Shown here in pieces: positions 20,990 to 32,762 of a stretch of DNA of 64,000 nucleotides (the stretch's first letter is position 1; each line of letters starts with the position of its first letter). This DNA comes from Zasmidium citrigriseum (lineage: Eukaryota > Ascomycota > Dothideomycetes > Mycosphaerellales > Mycosphaerellaceae): positions 310,001-374,000 of the forward strand of contig NHNW01000030.1 in NCBI GenBank assembly GCA_002786025.1. The letters run 5' to 3'. The translations under genes and the position numbers were made by a program. The notes under the pieces are model-generated. The model did not search any database. It saw only the letters and a program-made list of their open reading frames with translations, and was not told where the DNA came from.

Positions 20990-22684
20990 CTACTTATCCA
21001 CCTTCTCCTCAACAACTTCATCCGCAAAAAGCTCAGCAGCCGTGCTCTTAAACTTCCTCGCACTGACCTTCCGCTCAAACAAAGCATCAATCTCTCCATA
21101 AGTCCTCCCCTTCGGCTCAGGAAGTCGAAAGAAGGCCCAGAGCAGACACAGAAAACACATGCCAGCCCAGAAGAACCCTGCTTTGCCTTTCCAGTTCCAA
21201 GCAGAGGGATTGAGCATGCGAGGCGTGATGACACCGTTGATGATTCCAATAACGTTGTAGAGATTACGACCCAGCACGACAGTCTTCGTCCGCAGTCGAT
21301 TGGAAGGCATTTCTGTGACGATGGAATAGGTTATGGTCCCGACGGTGATGTTATAGATTAACGCCCAGAGCAGAAGTAGCGAGCCGATTGCAAAGTTGGG
21401 GCCTTTGGCTTTTGGCGGTGCTAGGGCGACGAAGCCGATGATCAGGGGGACGAGGCACATAAAGACTAGACCTCCGACGAAGAGCGTTCGACGACCGAGA
21501 CGTGCCATTGCGAACCAGGCGATGAAGACGCCGACCATTGCGGTAGCGTACAATGCCATCGAGAAGTCGAAGGAGATATCTGTGCTCAAGCCAGCTTGCT
21601 GGAAGAAGTAGGCCGAGAAGCCCATCAAAGAGGCTCCGCAGAGTGGTTGGGTCGCCCAGGCAAGACAAGTGATTTCTGTTCGGCGAAGATCGATGCCTTT
21701 GAAGCAGTCCCAATAAGAAGTTCCCGCGGAGATGTCTTTTTCGAGTTCGTCGGTGTGTCGCATCATTGCCACGGTTTGGTCGAGGTCGGTTTGGGACGTG
21801 TTCGATGTGAGGCGTTGGAGTGCTTTTCGAGCGTCTTCGTATCGGCCGCGGCGGGAGAGCCACCATGGTGAGTCTGGTGCGAACATGATGCCGACGAGAA
21901 GGGGAACTGGCCAGACCCATTGGAGACCGTAGGGTATCCCTGTCGGAGAACGTCAGCCTGGCTACCTGCAAGGCTCGCAAAAAGACTTACTGTAAGCCCA
22001 CTGATCGGACCTCTGGAGGAAGCCTCGCAAGACCGCCACAGCAATGAGCTGACCCAGTCCCCACATGAGGTTGACATACGTTGTCAAGTAGCTTCTCAGT
22101 ACGACCGGACAGACTTCAGCCGCGTACGTGGTGGTGAGAGTTTGGAAAACTCCCCACGGGATACCCATCAACACCTCGCCAGCGACCAGGGTCCCGATAT
22201 TCTTTGCAAAGAACAAAATGAAGATGAAAGCGATCATGGCTATCAACGTCCCAATCATTGTCTTCCTATAGCCATACCGCTCTGCCACGATGCCATTGAT
22301 CGTAAGCCCTAGAATCTCGCCGACTCGAGCACCGTTCGATAAGGCGCTCTGCCAGGGAGCGGTGACTTGGTAAGTGCCATCGGATAGCTGTTTGCCGAAT
22401 CGCTCGTTGAACGGTGGGAAGGCGAAGAAGGATGCGATGAGGACAATGTCATAGCCTTCCATTGCCACGGCCGAGGAGAGGAAGATGGACCATCCGATAG
22501 CCTTGGGGTAGAGTCTGACAGCCTCTCGCAGGGTCATACTGTGCTCTTTGTCGGTGGCATCTTTGGCATCGACACCGAGTGTGGCGAACTTGATGTTGTC
22601 GCTCGTAACAGCCTTCTCGGAGTGGGGAATCGCTTCATTTTGGCCGATGCCGAGATCTTTCTCGTCCCATGGTGAGGTGGCCAT
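20990..22684 (-). CDS. MFS sugar transporter, alpha-glucoside permease type
   Basis: Two exons (21991-22684 and 20990-21939, intron of 51 nt) encode 547 residues with about 12 transmembrane segments. Landmarks include AMEGYDIVLIASFFAFPPF in TM1, the loop ERYGYRKTM after TM2, the phrase WAYRIPYGLQWVWP created across the splice, the PDSPWWL motif at the start of the central loop, and LGRRTLF after TM8. The MEGYD and PDSPWWL motifs fit the maltose/alpha-glucoside:H+ symporter branch of the sugar porter family. The exact sugar cannot be read from the sequence. No glucosidase or MAL-type regulator lies next to it. It is divergent from the ABM gene. Confidence 0.9.
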
Positions 22685-23144
22685 CTTTGAGAGGAAGCTG
22701 ATATTTCATGAATGAATTTTGACGCGTTGAGGACGATAGGAAATGTTATGTTCAAACCTGTGCCACCTCGACGAGCACGCCATGAAGAGGATCAGCATGT
22801 GATCGACCCCGCTGCCGCATGGCAATGTAGCATCGGCTCCTTGTGAGACGTATCTTGTGCAGACCCTTTCTCCTTGTATCTTTCGAGCAGAGAAGGAATA
22901 CATGAGCATAGGTGAACATACCTTGTCACGGCCTGCTTTCTCAAATATCTATCAGCTGGTCTTCGATGTGCTGGTAAGGTCACCTCTGAAGCTGCTTCAG
23001 GTAGCTGAGCCCGGAGGCTAGCAAAGTGCTGATCAGTAATTCGATACCCCTCCTCTTTCTTCCATATCGCGTCCATAAAATATCAACAAACATCCAGTTT
23101 TGATTGACAGGAGAAAGACACATCTCACCCACCAGGCTCTCACC
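22685..23144. promoter_or_regulatory. Shared promoter of MFS permease and ABM gene
   Basis: 460 bp lie between divergent start codons. No clear TATA box, repeat or extra ORF with a domain is visible. Confidence 0.4.
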
Positions 23145-23532
23145 ATGTCATCGTCTCGCCATACCGACATCGTCGCCATCATCAAGCTGAAGCCCGGAAA
23201 AGCGCAACGTGCCGCCGAGCTCATCGCAGAACATGCCAAATGGGTCGAGAAGAACGAGCCAGGTACCTTGGGGTATCATTTGGTCCGGGAGGTGAAGAGC
23301 GAGAATCCTACGCTCATTGTGTTAGAGCGGTATGCTCATGACGAAGAGTGTAGTTATCCCGATGATCGGCTGACTCGGTGACAGCTATACTGATGGCCAG
23401 GCATCCAAATATCATATCGAGAACGAAACGTTCAAGGCCATGGATAAGAAGTTCGAGGATGAGGATTTGCGGGCGAAGCCCATGAAGGTCATTGTTACGA
23501 AGAGCGTGGCGGGTTTCAGGGGGCGGCTGTGA
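23145..23532 (+). CDS. Antibiotic biosynthesis monooxygenase (ABM) domain protein
   Basis: Two exons (23145-23329 and 23385-23532) join across a 55-nt intron (GTATGC...CAG) to give 110 residues. A compact alpha+beta ABM fold is suggested by DIVAIIKLKPGKAQRAAELI, then EPGTLGYHLVRE and LIVLERYTDGQASKYH, which is completed across the splice, and a C-terminal strand (KVIVTKSVAGF). ABM proteins are small dimeric enzymes, or degradation and detoxification helpers, of varied chemistry. No substrate can be assigned. The splice was chosen because it rebuilds the family motif ERYTD. An alternative later donor would leave an intron of only 37 nt. Confidence 0.8.
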
Positions 23533-23980
23533 GATTGGAAACTCGATGATGGGGTTTGCTTTCCATGTCTTGATGGGAGGTGAAGTTTGATGGAGAGTGA
23601 AGAACGAGAAGCTGCGACAGGAGAGTGAGTTTGCCTAGCGTGAACGAAATTGATGCCTGAGGCAGGAACAATGCTGGTGACCCTTGCAAACACTATGCTG
23701 GCGAACCTGAGCATTTGAATATCCACTCGTTCATCGAATACAATTCCGTCTTGTCGCAGTCAATCAAGTCTCAATGGCACTCCTGGAATGCCAACGTTGT
23801 TGTCCTTCACAAAGTTCAGCCGAGGATTCGTCCACCGTCGACGTCATCAATGGCTCGGGCCAACGAGCATGGACTTCATCTGGTCCTCCGACTTCCTCCT
23901 ACCCATGAACATCGTGCCAGGTCATAATAAAGATTAGACATAGATTCTGGAGTTTCCTTTTATTCGTGGCGTGATGGGAG
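23533..23980. other. Intergenic upstream of the AFG1-type ATPase
   Basis: These 448 bp hold the ABM 3' flank and the ATPase promoter. I see nothing further. Confidence 0.4.
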
Positions 23981-26288
23981 ATGTCTGCCAGCGCGGCGAC
24001 TGGACTCGCCATCACGAATCCCTTGGTGAAGTATAGAGCATTGGTAGCGACGAAGGCGATTAGTCCGGACCCGGTGTGTTCAAAGGACGGAGTGACATTC
24101 GCATAGCGAGATAGACTGACGGATTTCCCAGTCCCAACATCGATTGGCGATCCATCTGGCCAAGTTATACGAACGTTTAAAGGACTACGAGCCCGAATTG
24201 GAGTACAGCCATCGACTTGACCAAATCTCTCGAGCCGTCGACTCAGGACAGCGCCGCCGAGATGTCGATCGAGATCCCGAACAGCCGCCTCCCAGGCGGA
24301 GCGCCTGGCGATCATTCCTCGCAGCTAAGGAGACGCGAGATACAATGGCCCTTACCCGAAGACTGACATCTCATGAATCAGCCCTGCAGATGAACTCGCC
24401 GAAAGGCCTGATGTTGCATGGAGAAGTCGGGACTGGCAAGAGTATGCTGATCGATCTGTTTGCCGACTGTCTTCCGACTCGAAAGAAACGGAGAAGCCAT
24501 TTCAATACTTTCATGCTGGAGACGTTTGCCAAGTTGGAGTCTTTACGAGCCGAGAGATCGAGAGCTGGAGGTTCGAGATTACCGTCGCAGCTTGCGTTTC
24601 CCGAGGATGATTATTCGCTTCTGTGGCTGGCTAAGGATATGATTCAAACCTCGCCAATTCTGTTTCTCGATGAGTTTCAGATGCCGGACAGAGTGGCGAG
24701 CAAGATTTTGACGAACTTGATGACGGGCTTCTTTCAGCTGGGTGGCGTTCTTGTAGCGACGAGCAATCGCATGCCGGAGGAGTTGGCAAAGGCGGCGGGT
24801 ATCGGATTCGCACCACCTCCCCAACGAGACTTTGGATGGCAGCTTGGATTTGGCAGGCGAAAACAGAGCAACGGCATGTATGGTGGATCAAACGAATTTG
24901 CAGCGTTTCTGGATGTTCTGAAGGCGAGGTGTGAAGTTTGGGAGATGGAAGGCGGCAAAGATTGGAGGAGGATCGAGAGCGGCAGTGTGGCTCCGATCAA
25001 AGATGTTGATGTTGAGAGTCTGGCCGACAGTGCGATTGGCTTGGACGAGGTTGAGATTGAAGAGAGCGAAAGTCAAGGCGACGAGGTTGCGAAGGGTGTA
25101 TCGATACCGAAGCACTACAGCGCCGCAACGGCACCGCAAGAGCATGGAGATCCACTGGACGCTGCTTTGATTGCTGCAACTAACGGGAAGGGTCTCGACA
25201 CAATCGCCTGGATCCCGGAGACGATGAAAGTATACGGCCGCGTCATCAACATCCCACGGGCTTCCGATGGTGTTACGATGTGGACGTTTGAAGAGCTCTG
25301 CAAGGCAACCTTTGGTCCTGCCGACTACATCACTCTGGCATCGACATATCATACTGTGATATTGACAGAAGTACCAATACTGAACTGGCTAATGAAGAAT
25401 GAGGCTCGACGATTCATCACTCTGCTTGATGCGCTATACGAATGCAGATGCAAACTCTTTGTCAGTGCAGCGGCCGGACCAGACGATATCTTCTTTCCGG
25501 AGGAGCAGAAGAAGGCACGAGACGAAGGCGACAGTGGCGACTCCGTGTACTCAGAAACGCTCTCGGAAGTTTACCAAGATGCAACAGCACCCTTTCGACC
25601 GAACGTCCTTACGGAGAATCCGAACTACGCAGAGCCAGACACCGAACCAGACTACACACACGCTCGTCTGGCCGGCTTGCTTCGCGCCGATTCTCTCGAA
25701 GACGATTCTCCAAATGCCCCTGCTATCTCTCGTGGAGCCAAGGGAGGATCTGCCAGCAACCCCTTCGGTCGCTCGTTCGGCAAGACAGACGCCGAGTTGG
25801 AACGAAAGCCGGTTGATCCAGATGAGGTCCGCTACACAGCACGTCCAGACTTCCAAAAGACCAGCGCCTTCACCGGAGAAGACGAGCGCTTCGCATACAA
25901 GCGTGCACAAAGCAGACTCTGGGAGATGTGCAGCCAACGCTGGTGGGCGAGAAACGAGCCAGACTGGCATAGACCTTTACCACAGGAGATCCGTCGTTGG
26001 GAGAGGGTGGGCGAAGATGTCAATATGCTTAAGGACCCAGAAGCAGGCTCTGTGGCCAACACTGAGATTCGAATGGGCGATGCGGTTGAAGATGCTACAA
26101 GAGATGAGCGGAGCTTCAAGAGATTCGATCCCCCTGCTGAGGTGAGACCTCCTTTCAGGACTGAGCGAGAGCCTCCCAAGAAGATCTCGTGGACGCATAT
26201 TTGGGGCACGATGAAATGGGGAAGCAAAGCTGGTGCTTGGGGTCAAGGACCGGAAGGACTGAAGGATCGAGGGGATGAGAAGAGATGA
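23981..26288 (+). CDS. AFG1: AFG1/LACE1-type mitochondrial AAA ATPase
   Basis: Afg1 ATPases act in the mitochondrion on turnover of respiratory-chain subunits. Two exons (23981-24073, 24132-26288; intron of 58 nt) encode 749 residues. The splice rebuilds the family start ITNPLVKYRALVATKAISPD joined to SQHRLAIHLAKLYERL. Walker A is GEVGTGKSMLID, Walker B ILFLDEFQMPD, and a sensor follows in GVLVATSNRMPEEL. The protein is about 200 residues longer than yeast Afg1. A Ser/Asp-rich C-terminal extension includes WARNEPDWHRPLPQEIRRWE and a Trp-rich end. A Gln/Pro/Arg-rich insert lies before Walker A. No strong mitochondrial presequence is obvious at the chosen ATG. A closer upstream ATG (23974) is out of frame. 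Confidence 0.88.
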
Positions 26289-26596
26289 CCTTGCTTCGAT
26301 TAGCGATGGGATTCGCGTTTCAGATGAAAATGAGGGAGATGTTTCTTTCTGAGGCACTCCCACCGTCGAGAAGGGCTCGCCGTTTTATTCTGAACAATGT
26401 GTACATATTCGAAGACAACGAATTATCTGTTCTACCTTCCACTTTACTTACACCTCTGAAAAGTCAAGCACTTGGGTGATATCTCACAATGGGGTGACAG
26501 GGGTCGATCGTCAACGTCATGGTTCGTCTAGCTCCAGCTCGAACTTCAACCCGAACATCTCCGTCACCCAAACCTCACCTCTAATCAACCACAAAA
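26289..26596. other. Short intergenic region
   Basis: These 308 bp hold the ATPase 3' flank and the promoter of the small membrane-protein gene. The last 80 bp are C/A-rich, like a fungal leader. I see nothing else. Confidence 0.4.
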
Positions 26597-27061
26597 ATGG
26601 GCGCCCGCCTCTCTCAGCCCCGAGCCCCAGGCGGCACAACCGAATCCTCCGTCCCCTCAAAACCACCACCACCGCCAACGCCCAAGAACCCCTTCCCACG
26701 ACGCATCAACTCGCGTACAGTAATGGCTCCTGCGGCGGCATTGACAATGGCCCTCATTCTCTTCGTGTATACACGCACATCGATTCGTGCGGCGAAGGCC
26801 AATGCGCAGAGACATCGGGATGCGGATACGGGTGGCGAGGGATTAAGCTTGTTGAACGAGAGTCGCAGGAGGCATGGGATGGGGAAGAAGGTTGAGGGCA
26901 GTGGTGGTGGGACTGTGGTGGAGTTGGGGAGGGAGTTGGTCGGTGGTGGGAAGAAGGCGGAGATTAGCGAAAAGGATGACGGGGCCAGAAGTGAGGAGGA
27001 GGAGAGGTTGAGGGCGCTGAGGGGAAAGATGGGGAAGAGGAGTGGTGGTGGGGAGGGTTGA
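26597..27061 (+). CDS. Small single-pass membrane protein, unknown function
   Basis: This single exon encodes 154 residues. A Pro-rich N-terminus (KPPPPPTPKNPFPRR) precedes one predicted transmembrane helix at about residues 43-60 (MAPAAALTMALILFVYTR). A basic then strongly charged, Gly/Lys/Glu-rich tail follows. Two out-of-frame overlapping ORFs also exist here, but this one starts in a good ATG context (AAAATGG) and has the most protein-like structure. I do not recognise a family. A role in a membrane complex or as a tail-anchor-like factor is possible but unsupported. Confidence 0.55.
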   Translation: MGARLSQPRAPGGTTESSVPSKPPPPPTPKNPFPRRINSRTVMAPAAALTMALILFVYTRTSIRAAKANAQRHRDADTGGEGLSLLNESRRRHGMGKKVEGSGGGTVVELGRELVGGGKKAEISEKDDGARSEEEERLRALRGKMGKRSGGGEG

Positions 27062-27650
27062 AGACATAAGGCTGTGAACGAGCCTGAAGACGCTGATAAG
27101 ACATGGAAGATTAAGGCTGCAGTGACTGGGAGTGCGGCCCATGCTATCGAGGGGTTGGTGTCCGCGGGTTACGCGGGCCTCGATGCTATAGCTTTGAGTT
27201 TTGGCATCGAGACACCAGATCAGCTCAGCCTGCCACCACAGGAGAAGGGCACCAAGGCGATAAGAACACACACATCACATTGTGGGGTGAGGGGAGACGC
27301 TATCGCCTTGGTTACTCGTGAGACGTCGAAGCTGGCAAAGCGCTGACACGTGCAAAGCCACATAGTGTCAAGACACAGCTGGAACGTTTCTGTCTTGCGG
27401 CTGCAGCTCGATTGGAACGATCACTCCTCCATGGCATACGAAAAGTGTTCGAGCAAGTCAGCTTCGTCTTGGGCGTATTTGACCGGCTGCTGGTTAGCCT
27501 GATTAAGATTCGTTCCTCTTGGGAAACGTTGAGCACCCAACAGTAAAACCAAGAACGTTCAATCAACTTCAAAATCGATGGATATCATTTACAAGCGCTA
27601 TGCGGATGCAAACCCCATTCAAAAATCATGCATTACAACGTCTCCCCTCT
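27062..27650. other. Intergenic, convergent 3' ends
   Basis: These 589 bp lie between the small membrane-protein gene and the convergent MFS gene. Short ORFs without domains are all I see. Confidence 0.45.
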
Positions 27651-29672
27651 CTATCCTGACACGCTGGCCCCACGGACACCCGAGCTCTCAGCGATGTAGT
27701 CAGTCCCCGACATGTCGTGGACGCCATGTCGATCCGTCGCTGGTGGCACATTTTCGACACGGGCCTCTCCCTCCATACCAGCAGCATCCGCCTTACGGAT
27801 GTCCCGAGCGCCAGGCGAGAGGTAAAGAGCATCCGCAGTAACGAGATCTTCGCCCTCTGGAGGCTCCCACTTGGAACTCTTCCACGGTGGCACGTGGGTG
27901 ATGTACATCGTGTCGATCTCCTCGAGAGATTTTCCTTGATGCTCCATGAGGAAGAAGTACACGATCGGGACCGCAACGAACGAGCAAGCCGCGAATATAT
28001 ATCCATACTGGAAGTCGATGGCACTGGTGATGAAGGGCGAGAAGAACGAGATCAGGAAGTTCCAGGTCCAGTTCGATGACGAGGCGATACCCATGCACAT
28101 CGTTCGGTAGCGGGTTGGGTAGAGTTCTCCAACAACGACCCAGATGACGGGACCCCAGGTCATGGCGTATCCGGCGATGAAGAGGCAGGCGAAGACGATC
28201 ATGACAGTACCTGCGGTCTTGGCTGTTTCGTTTTGCGGTGCGGCAGGGTCGCTTGACAAGTTTGGCTGGAGCTGAAAGTGTCCCACGGAGCTGAACACCA
28301 TGAAGCACATGAACATCCAAGCTGCACCGATCATGAGGGCGCCTCGTCGACCGGCTTTTTCGACGACCAACAAGCCAGGGAATGTCATGCCGAAGTTGAC
28401 ACCTCCGAGGATCATGGACGTAACGTAGCTGTTCTTCAAGCCAACGGACTGGAAGATCGTCTTAAGGTAGAATGTCAGTAGATGATTCACAATGGCTTCT
28501 GCCCTCTGCTTTCACAACATACCGTTCCGTAGTAGAAAAAGAAGTTCGCGCCAGTGAGTTGTTGCAGAGCCTGCATAACGACTCCAAGAATCGTGCGATA
28601 TGCCATACGAGGACCGGTGAAGATCTCGTACCACTTGGGCTTTCCGCCGCCCGCAAATTCGGCATCGTACTTCTCCTTGATCTCGCGCATCTCACGCTCA
28701 ACCTCCCAGTGGTTGACTGGCACGCCGTAGGAGCGGGAGATCGTGGTACGGGCTCGCTCGATGTTGTTGTGGCGGTAGTCCCATCGGGGCGATTCTGGTA
28801 GGAAAACGATACCGGCGATCATGAGGGCTGGTGGAATAAAGCCAACGCCCATTGGAATGCGCCATGCGGAAGGACCATCGTTCTTCTCTGTTCCGAAGTT
28901 GATGCAGTAGGCGACGAAGATCCCCAGAGTGATGAAGAGCTGGTAGCAACCGACCATGGAACCTCGAATTTGGCGAGGAGCGGTCTCTGTCATCGCAATC
29001 AGTAAATAACTTCCAAGGCATCTAAGCATTTCACATGTTCTTACCCGACTGGTACATGGGTGTCAAGACCGACAAGCCTCCAACTCCAAGACCCGCGACC
29101 CATCTGCCAAGAGCGACCTGATACCACTTGTACTCGGCCGCGATCTGGATGATGACTCCCACGCAGAACATGATATTCCAGAAGATGATACAGATCTTGC
29201 GGCCAAACTTGTCGGCGACGGGAGCGGACAGCAGAGCGCCAAACATTGTGCCGATACTGAGAAGACCAACGATCGTTCCAGAGATGGCATCCGTGAAGCG
29301 ATAGGGATCTGTAGCCCTGGGGCCGGCGGGCTCAGTGCCGCGGTTGTGGAAGCGGTAGAGGAAATCGGGCATTTCGAGGAATCCAGAAATCTGACCAGTG
29401 TCTGTTCGTCGTTAGCCATATTCATCCTGACTGAACCTGTTGAGCCTACCATATCCGAAGATGAAACCACCAATCGACACAATGGCAGCCATCGCAATTG
29501 TGTATCCTCTCAACAATCTCACTTTAGATCTGTCGACCTCGCCCTTCTTCTCGAGATCCCCGTCCATTGCCCCAAGGGGTTTCTCCACGCCATCTCCACG
29601 GGGAGATGGGCCTCCATCCTGACGCGGAGTAACATCCCCATCTTCATGTTTCTTTCCCCCAAAGAGACGCAT
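27651..29672 (-). CDS. MFS hexose transporter (Hxt/Rgt2-like)
   Basis: Four exons (29450-29672, 29045-29401, 28523-28986, 27651-28460) are separated by introns of 48, 58 and 62 nt and give 617 residues. All joins keep frame and rebuild sugar-porter motifs: FGYGDTGQISGFLEM in TM1 (across intron 1), KFGRKICI, RWVAGLGVGGLSVLTPMYQ, then SETAPRQIRG across intron 2, PESPRWDYR, QQLTGANFFFYYGT joined to TIFQSVGL, and PTRYRTMCMG with ETIDTMYI-like loop before a long cytoplasmic tail. The YGDTGQISG and QQLTGANFFFYYG motifs fit hexose facilitators or proton symporters such as fungal high-affinity glucose transporters. The tail of about 75 residues is long, as in sensors, but sensing is not shown. Confidence 0.92.
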
Positions 29673-31194
29673 CTTGTCGGTGATATCAAAGTAACGTGAG
29701 AGAGGAGAAGCACGCCGGGAAGCACACCTCAAGGGAGGGAGAGCGCAAGATAAAAGGAAAACTCAGAGATGTGGAACCCGGCCTTGCTTCACGGGAGAAA
29801 CTCGCCCTCCACACGGGGGAGGACCACTGTTCTTGTAATAAACAGAACCTCCGGAGTCCCCAAGGGCGCTGACCGGTGGAACTACTGCAAACGTCGTCAT
29901 TCGCCATTGTTTTCTCTGGCGCTCCACGAGACAGCTGGGTTGCTAGCCGGGACTGCCGGTGGACCCAAACACCAGACACGGTGACAGAGACCTTTCCAGC
30001 AAGAGGCAAAGCGGCATCGAAAGGTCTCCATAACAACGTCATTGGCATAAACTTCTGCTATGCTTCCGGGCTTGGCAAAGGCATGTGAGCTTCGATCCAC
30101 ACCTGCCAAAGGCTCGATGGGCGATCCCCAGGATTGCTCACGCGCACATGTCTCTCCCGCAGAGCCTCAATTGTTATGCAAGCCTTCGCTTTCTTTGCTC
30201 TGGTATTCGACCGTTTTCTGAAGGATTCCGAGGACGATCTTTCAAGCGTTGAAGCTCTCATCTCGCCAGTCGACGTCATGGGCTTATGTCCAGTTAAGCT
30301 TTTCGTCGGCCTCTTTTTCGCCGTGGCGCGGGTACGAGAGCCGAGCCCTATGTTTGCATGCGGCCAGCACGTGTTGGGCAGAAAAGCGTAAAAATCCGAA
30401 GTCTGACGGTGGCAACGGACTTCACTTCTGCCCGTGTTGATGACATCCCGGTCGGCCTCGCGGCTTGTGCTCCCATCCAGAATGCGTAACATTCGGCTGC
30501 TTGGTCGGCAGTAGACGGGCTCTGCTGACCGTCTCGAGGCGTTTGATTCTACCGGCCACGACAGCCGCAAGCAACAAGGGGATCGCCCTTTGCTTGGTTG
30601 CTTATGAATGCTTCACCGGGTGACGAGTATCTCAAGCACTTTCCGCGTGCTTGGCAGCGAATACCAAGATCGGCTCCAACGGGATTCGAATCGGACGGAT
30701 GTCTCGCGGCAAAGTCAATGCATTTTTTGCTGTTTGCTGTTTCGTGGTCTCTCTGCTCGCCTGTATCATCCGGGAGCCGTCTCTTTATACCAGGCACACG
30801 GTCGGAAGATGCTATGCGGAGCTGCTTCCTGAATAGGTACTCCGACGACGACAGCAATCGTGGAGCCGCTCATGGCCGTGACCTCCTAGGTCTTGGTGGA
30901 GAGTGGATCGTGATCCAGAGAGACCCATCGGCTGGGAGCTGTCCAGCTCTGCACAATATTGTTAGAAAGCAGCAGATATTCTGGACACATCGATTTCGCA
31001 TGGTGAGATATGCTGACCAGCGTGCTCCAGAGACACACGAAACTAGATTCTCTCATTCTAGGACTGATCTGATATATCAATGCCATGTGTAATCCGGTCC
31101 TTCCGGAATCTTGGATGACGACGAAATCGAAGGATGCCAACAAAGGAGTGTCGCTGTCAATCCCGCGCTGCCCCGACCACACCATCGCTAGAAT
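29673..31194. other. Gene-poor stretch of 1.5 kb
   Basis: Only unremarkable short ORFs are present on both strands, the longest 170 codons at 30058-30570 (-) with no recognisable motif. The part nearest 29672 is the MFS promoter. I see no transposon ends, tRNA or tandem repeat by eye. Confidence 0.5.
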
Positions 31195-32198
31195 TCACAC
31201 GTTATCACAGTTCTTTGGCTTCACGTGGTACTGGATCTCGAAACTCCACTGTATGCGCCACGTCTTGCCCACTAAGACTTCCTGGCTCTTGTTCAACACT
31301 GTCTCTTGGCTGGAATGCCTGGTACCTTGTAGTGGAAGTTTGTCTGGTCGATTGGTGTAGCGCTTCCGCAGCCAGATACCGCCCCAAACTGCGAAGAAAA
31401 TTGCGATCATTACCGCCGCGTAGATGAAGACGTGCAGAACGATGCTAAGATCGCCATGTGCTGGGTTCATCCATTCGTAGACGTACCAGCCTTGCGTCGC
31501 TTTCGTGAGATATGCGAGTCCGAGGTATAGCGACAGGATGAGGAGGACCACGGAAAGGTGCGTGAGAGGTGGAGGGTTCGTGGCCGGCAGGATGATCTCT
31601 TCGAGGGCGAAGACGGAGTTCAAAGCGTGGACTGACAGGTTGAGCCATTCCACATATCTCTGCTTGATCCAGACTCGACCCCAAAGCGTCCCCCAATACG
31701 CGATGGTCACCTGCAGCGTCGAATGAGGTCAGTGCAATTTCTTCTGTGGGGTAGATGGACTTTGGTACGAACCAGGAATGGAAAGCTGATGCACGTTGAA
31801 TAAAACAAGGTATGCAGTAGCTGGAGCTGCTTTGGCCATCTGTGCAAGTATGGCTGCTTTCGGCTTGCATAGTATAAAGTATGGAACCCTGCGATGGCGA
31901 AGTAGAACCCCATTGCCCACCAGGTCAAGAAGGTGAAGTAGCTGAACGTTTTGCCCAGGAAATCATAGCCCGTAATCATGATGTAGGAATCGATGTTGAC
32001 GTCGCCGAGCGACTGTACTGCGAGATTGCCGGCTTGCCATGCGTACGCGACCACGATCGTGGTGAATATGTATACGGATATTAGTATTCGTATGCCCCCC
32101 AACACATTGGGCGAAACGATATCGGATCGAACGAATGTCCTCTCGAGGTCGAAGCCGGTTGGCGGCACGCCGAATAACTCGTACGAAGGCTGTATCAT
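31195..32198 (-). CDS. FAR-17a/AIG1-like multi-pass membrane protein
   Basis: Two exons (31773-32198 and 31195-31710, intron of 62 nt with an unusual GTTCGT donor) encode 313 residues. The splice joins STCISFPFLV to TIAYWGTLW. Six or so hydrophobic segments are visible. The family region includes LFYSTCISFPF, HALNSVFALEEIILPATNP and WMNPAHGDL, and the two conserved intramembrane polar residues (Asn and His region) fit the FAR-17a/AIG1 family. Mammalian members hydrolyse fatty-acid esters of hydroxy fatty acids; fungal functions are not established. I chose the ATG at 32198 because the longer frame begins only with TTG. It stands alone, with gene-poor DNA on both sides. Confidence 0.75.
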
Positions 32199-32762
32199 CT
32201 TCTGAGTGAGCTGCGAGCACTCCAAGATGCGTGTGAAAAGGAATTAGGCAGTCTGCGCTGTCGTTGAAGCCGGATTGCAAGAAGACTGCACTCACCACGC
32301 TGACTGTCACATGTTTCTAATAACAGGCTCGATCGTCGACAGCGATGTCGACGTGGACATCAAGCGTCATTCCCAGATATCCGGGAGTTTCGGATTCGAC
32401 ATGTTCGTGTATATTTGCCTCGCACGGGTTGCGAAAGCGTGGGCCCTGTATGCTTGGGTAGCTACGATCGAGAAAGCCCTGACCACATTCTTGCGAGTTC
32501 CTAGATCCAACTGCCTCGGTGTCCACTGGCTCTGTTTTGACAGCCTTAACTCAAAAGACTTGGCACTTGGTGGGTGTTGGTGTTCCTGAGGGATAGCAGG
32601 CCAGCAAAAGATCGAGCCATTCAGGCTACAAGAGAGCCATCAACGGGCCTCGCTCTGATTCCTCTGCCGATTGATGCGAGCACCGCGAAGAGCTGCTGCC
32701 ACAAAAGCCGTCTTCGGATCGTCAATCCCGCATCATGAACGTCAGGAGCCCGCGATTGCCAT

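Noticed and set aside
23330..23384. Alternative splice for the ABM gene keeping YAHDEE
   Set aside because: It needs an intron of only 37 nt and does not rebuild the family motif as well as the 55-nt intron.
30058..30570. 170-codon minus-strand frame in the gene-poor stretch
   Set aside because: No motif, ordinary composition, no splice partners; below what I would call.
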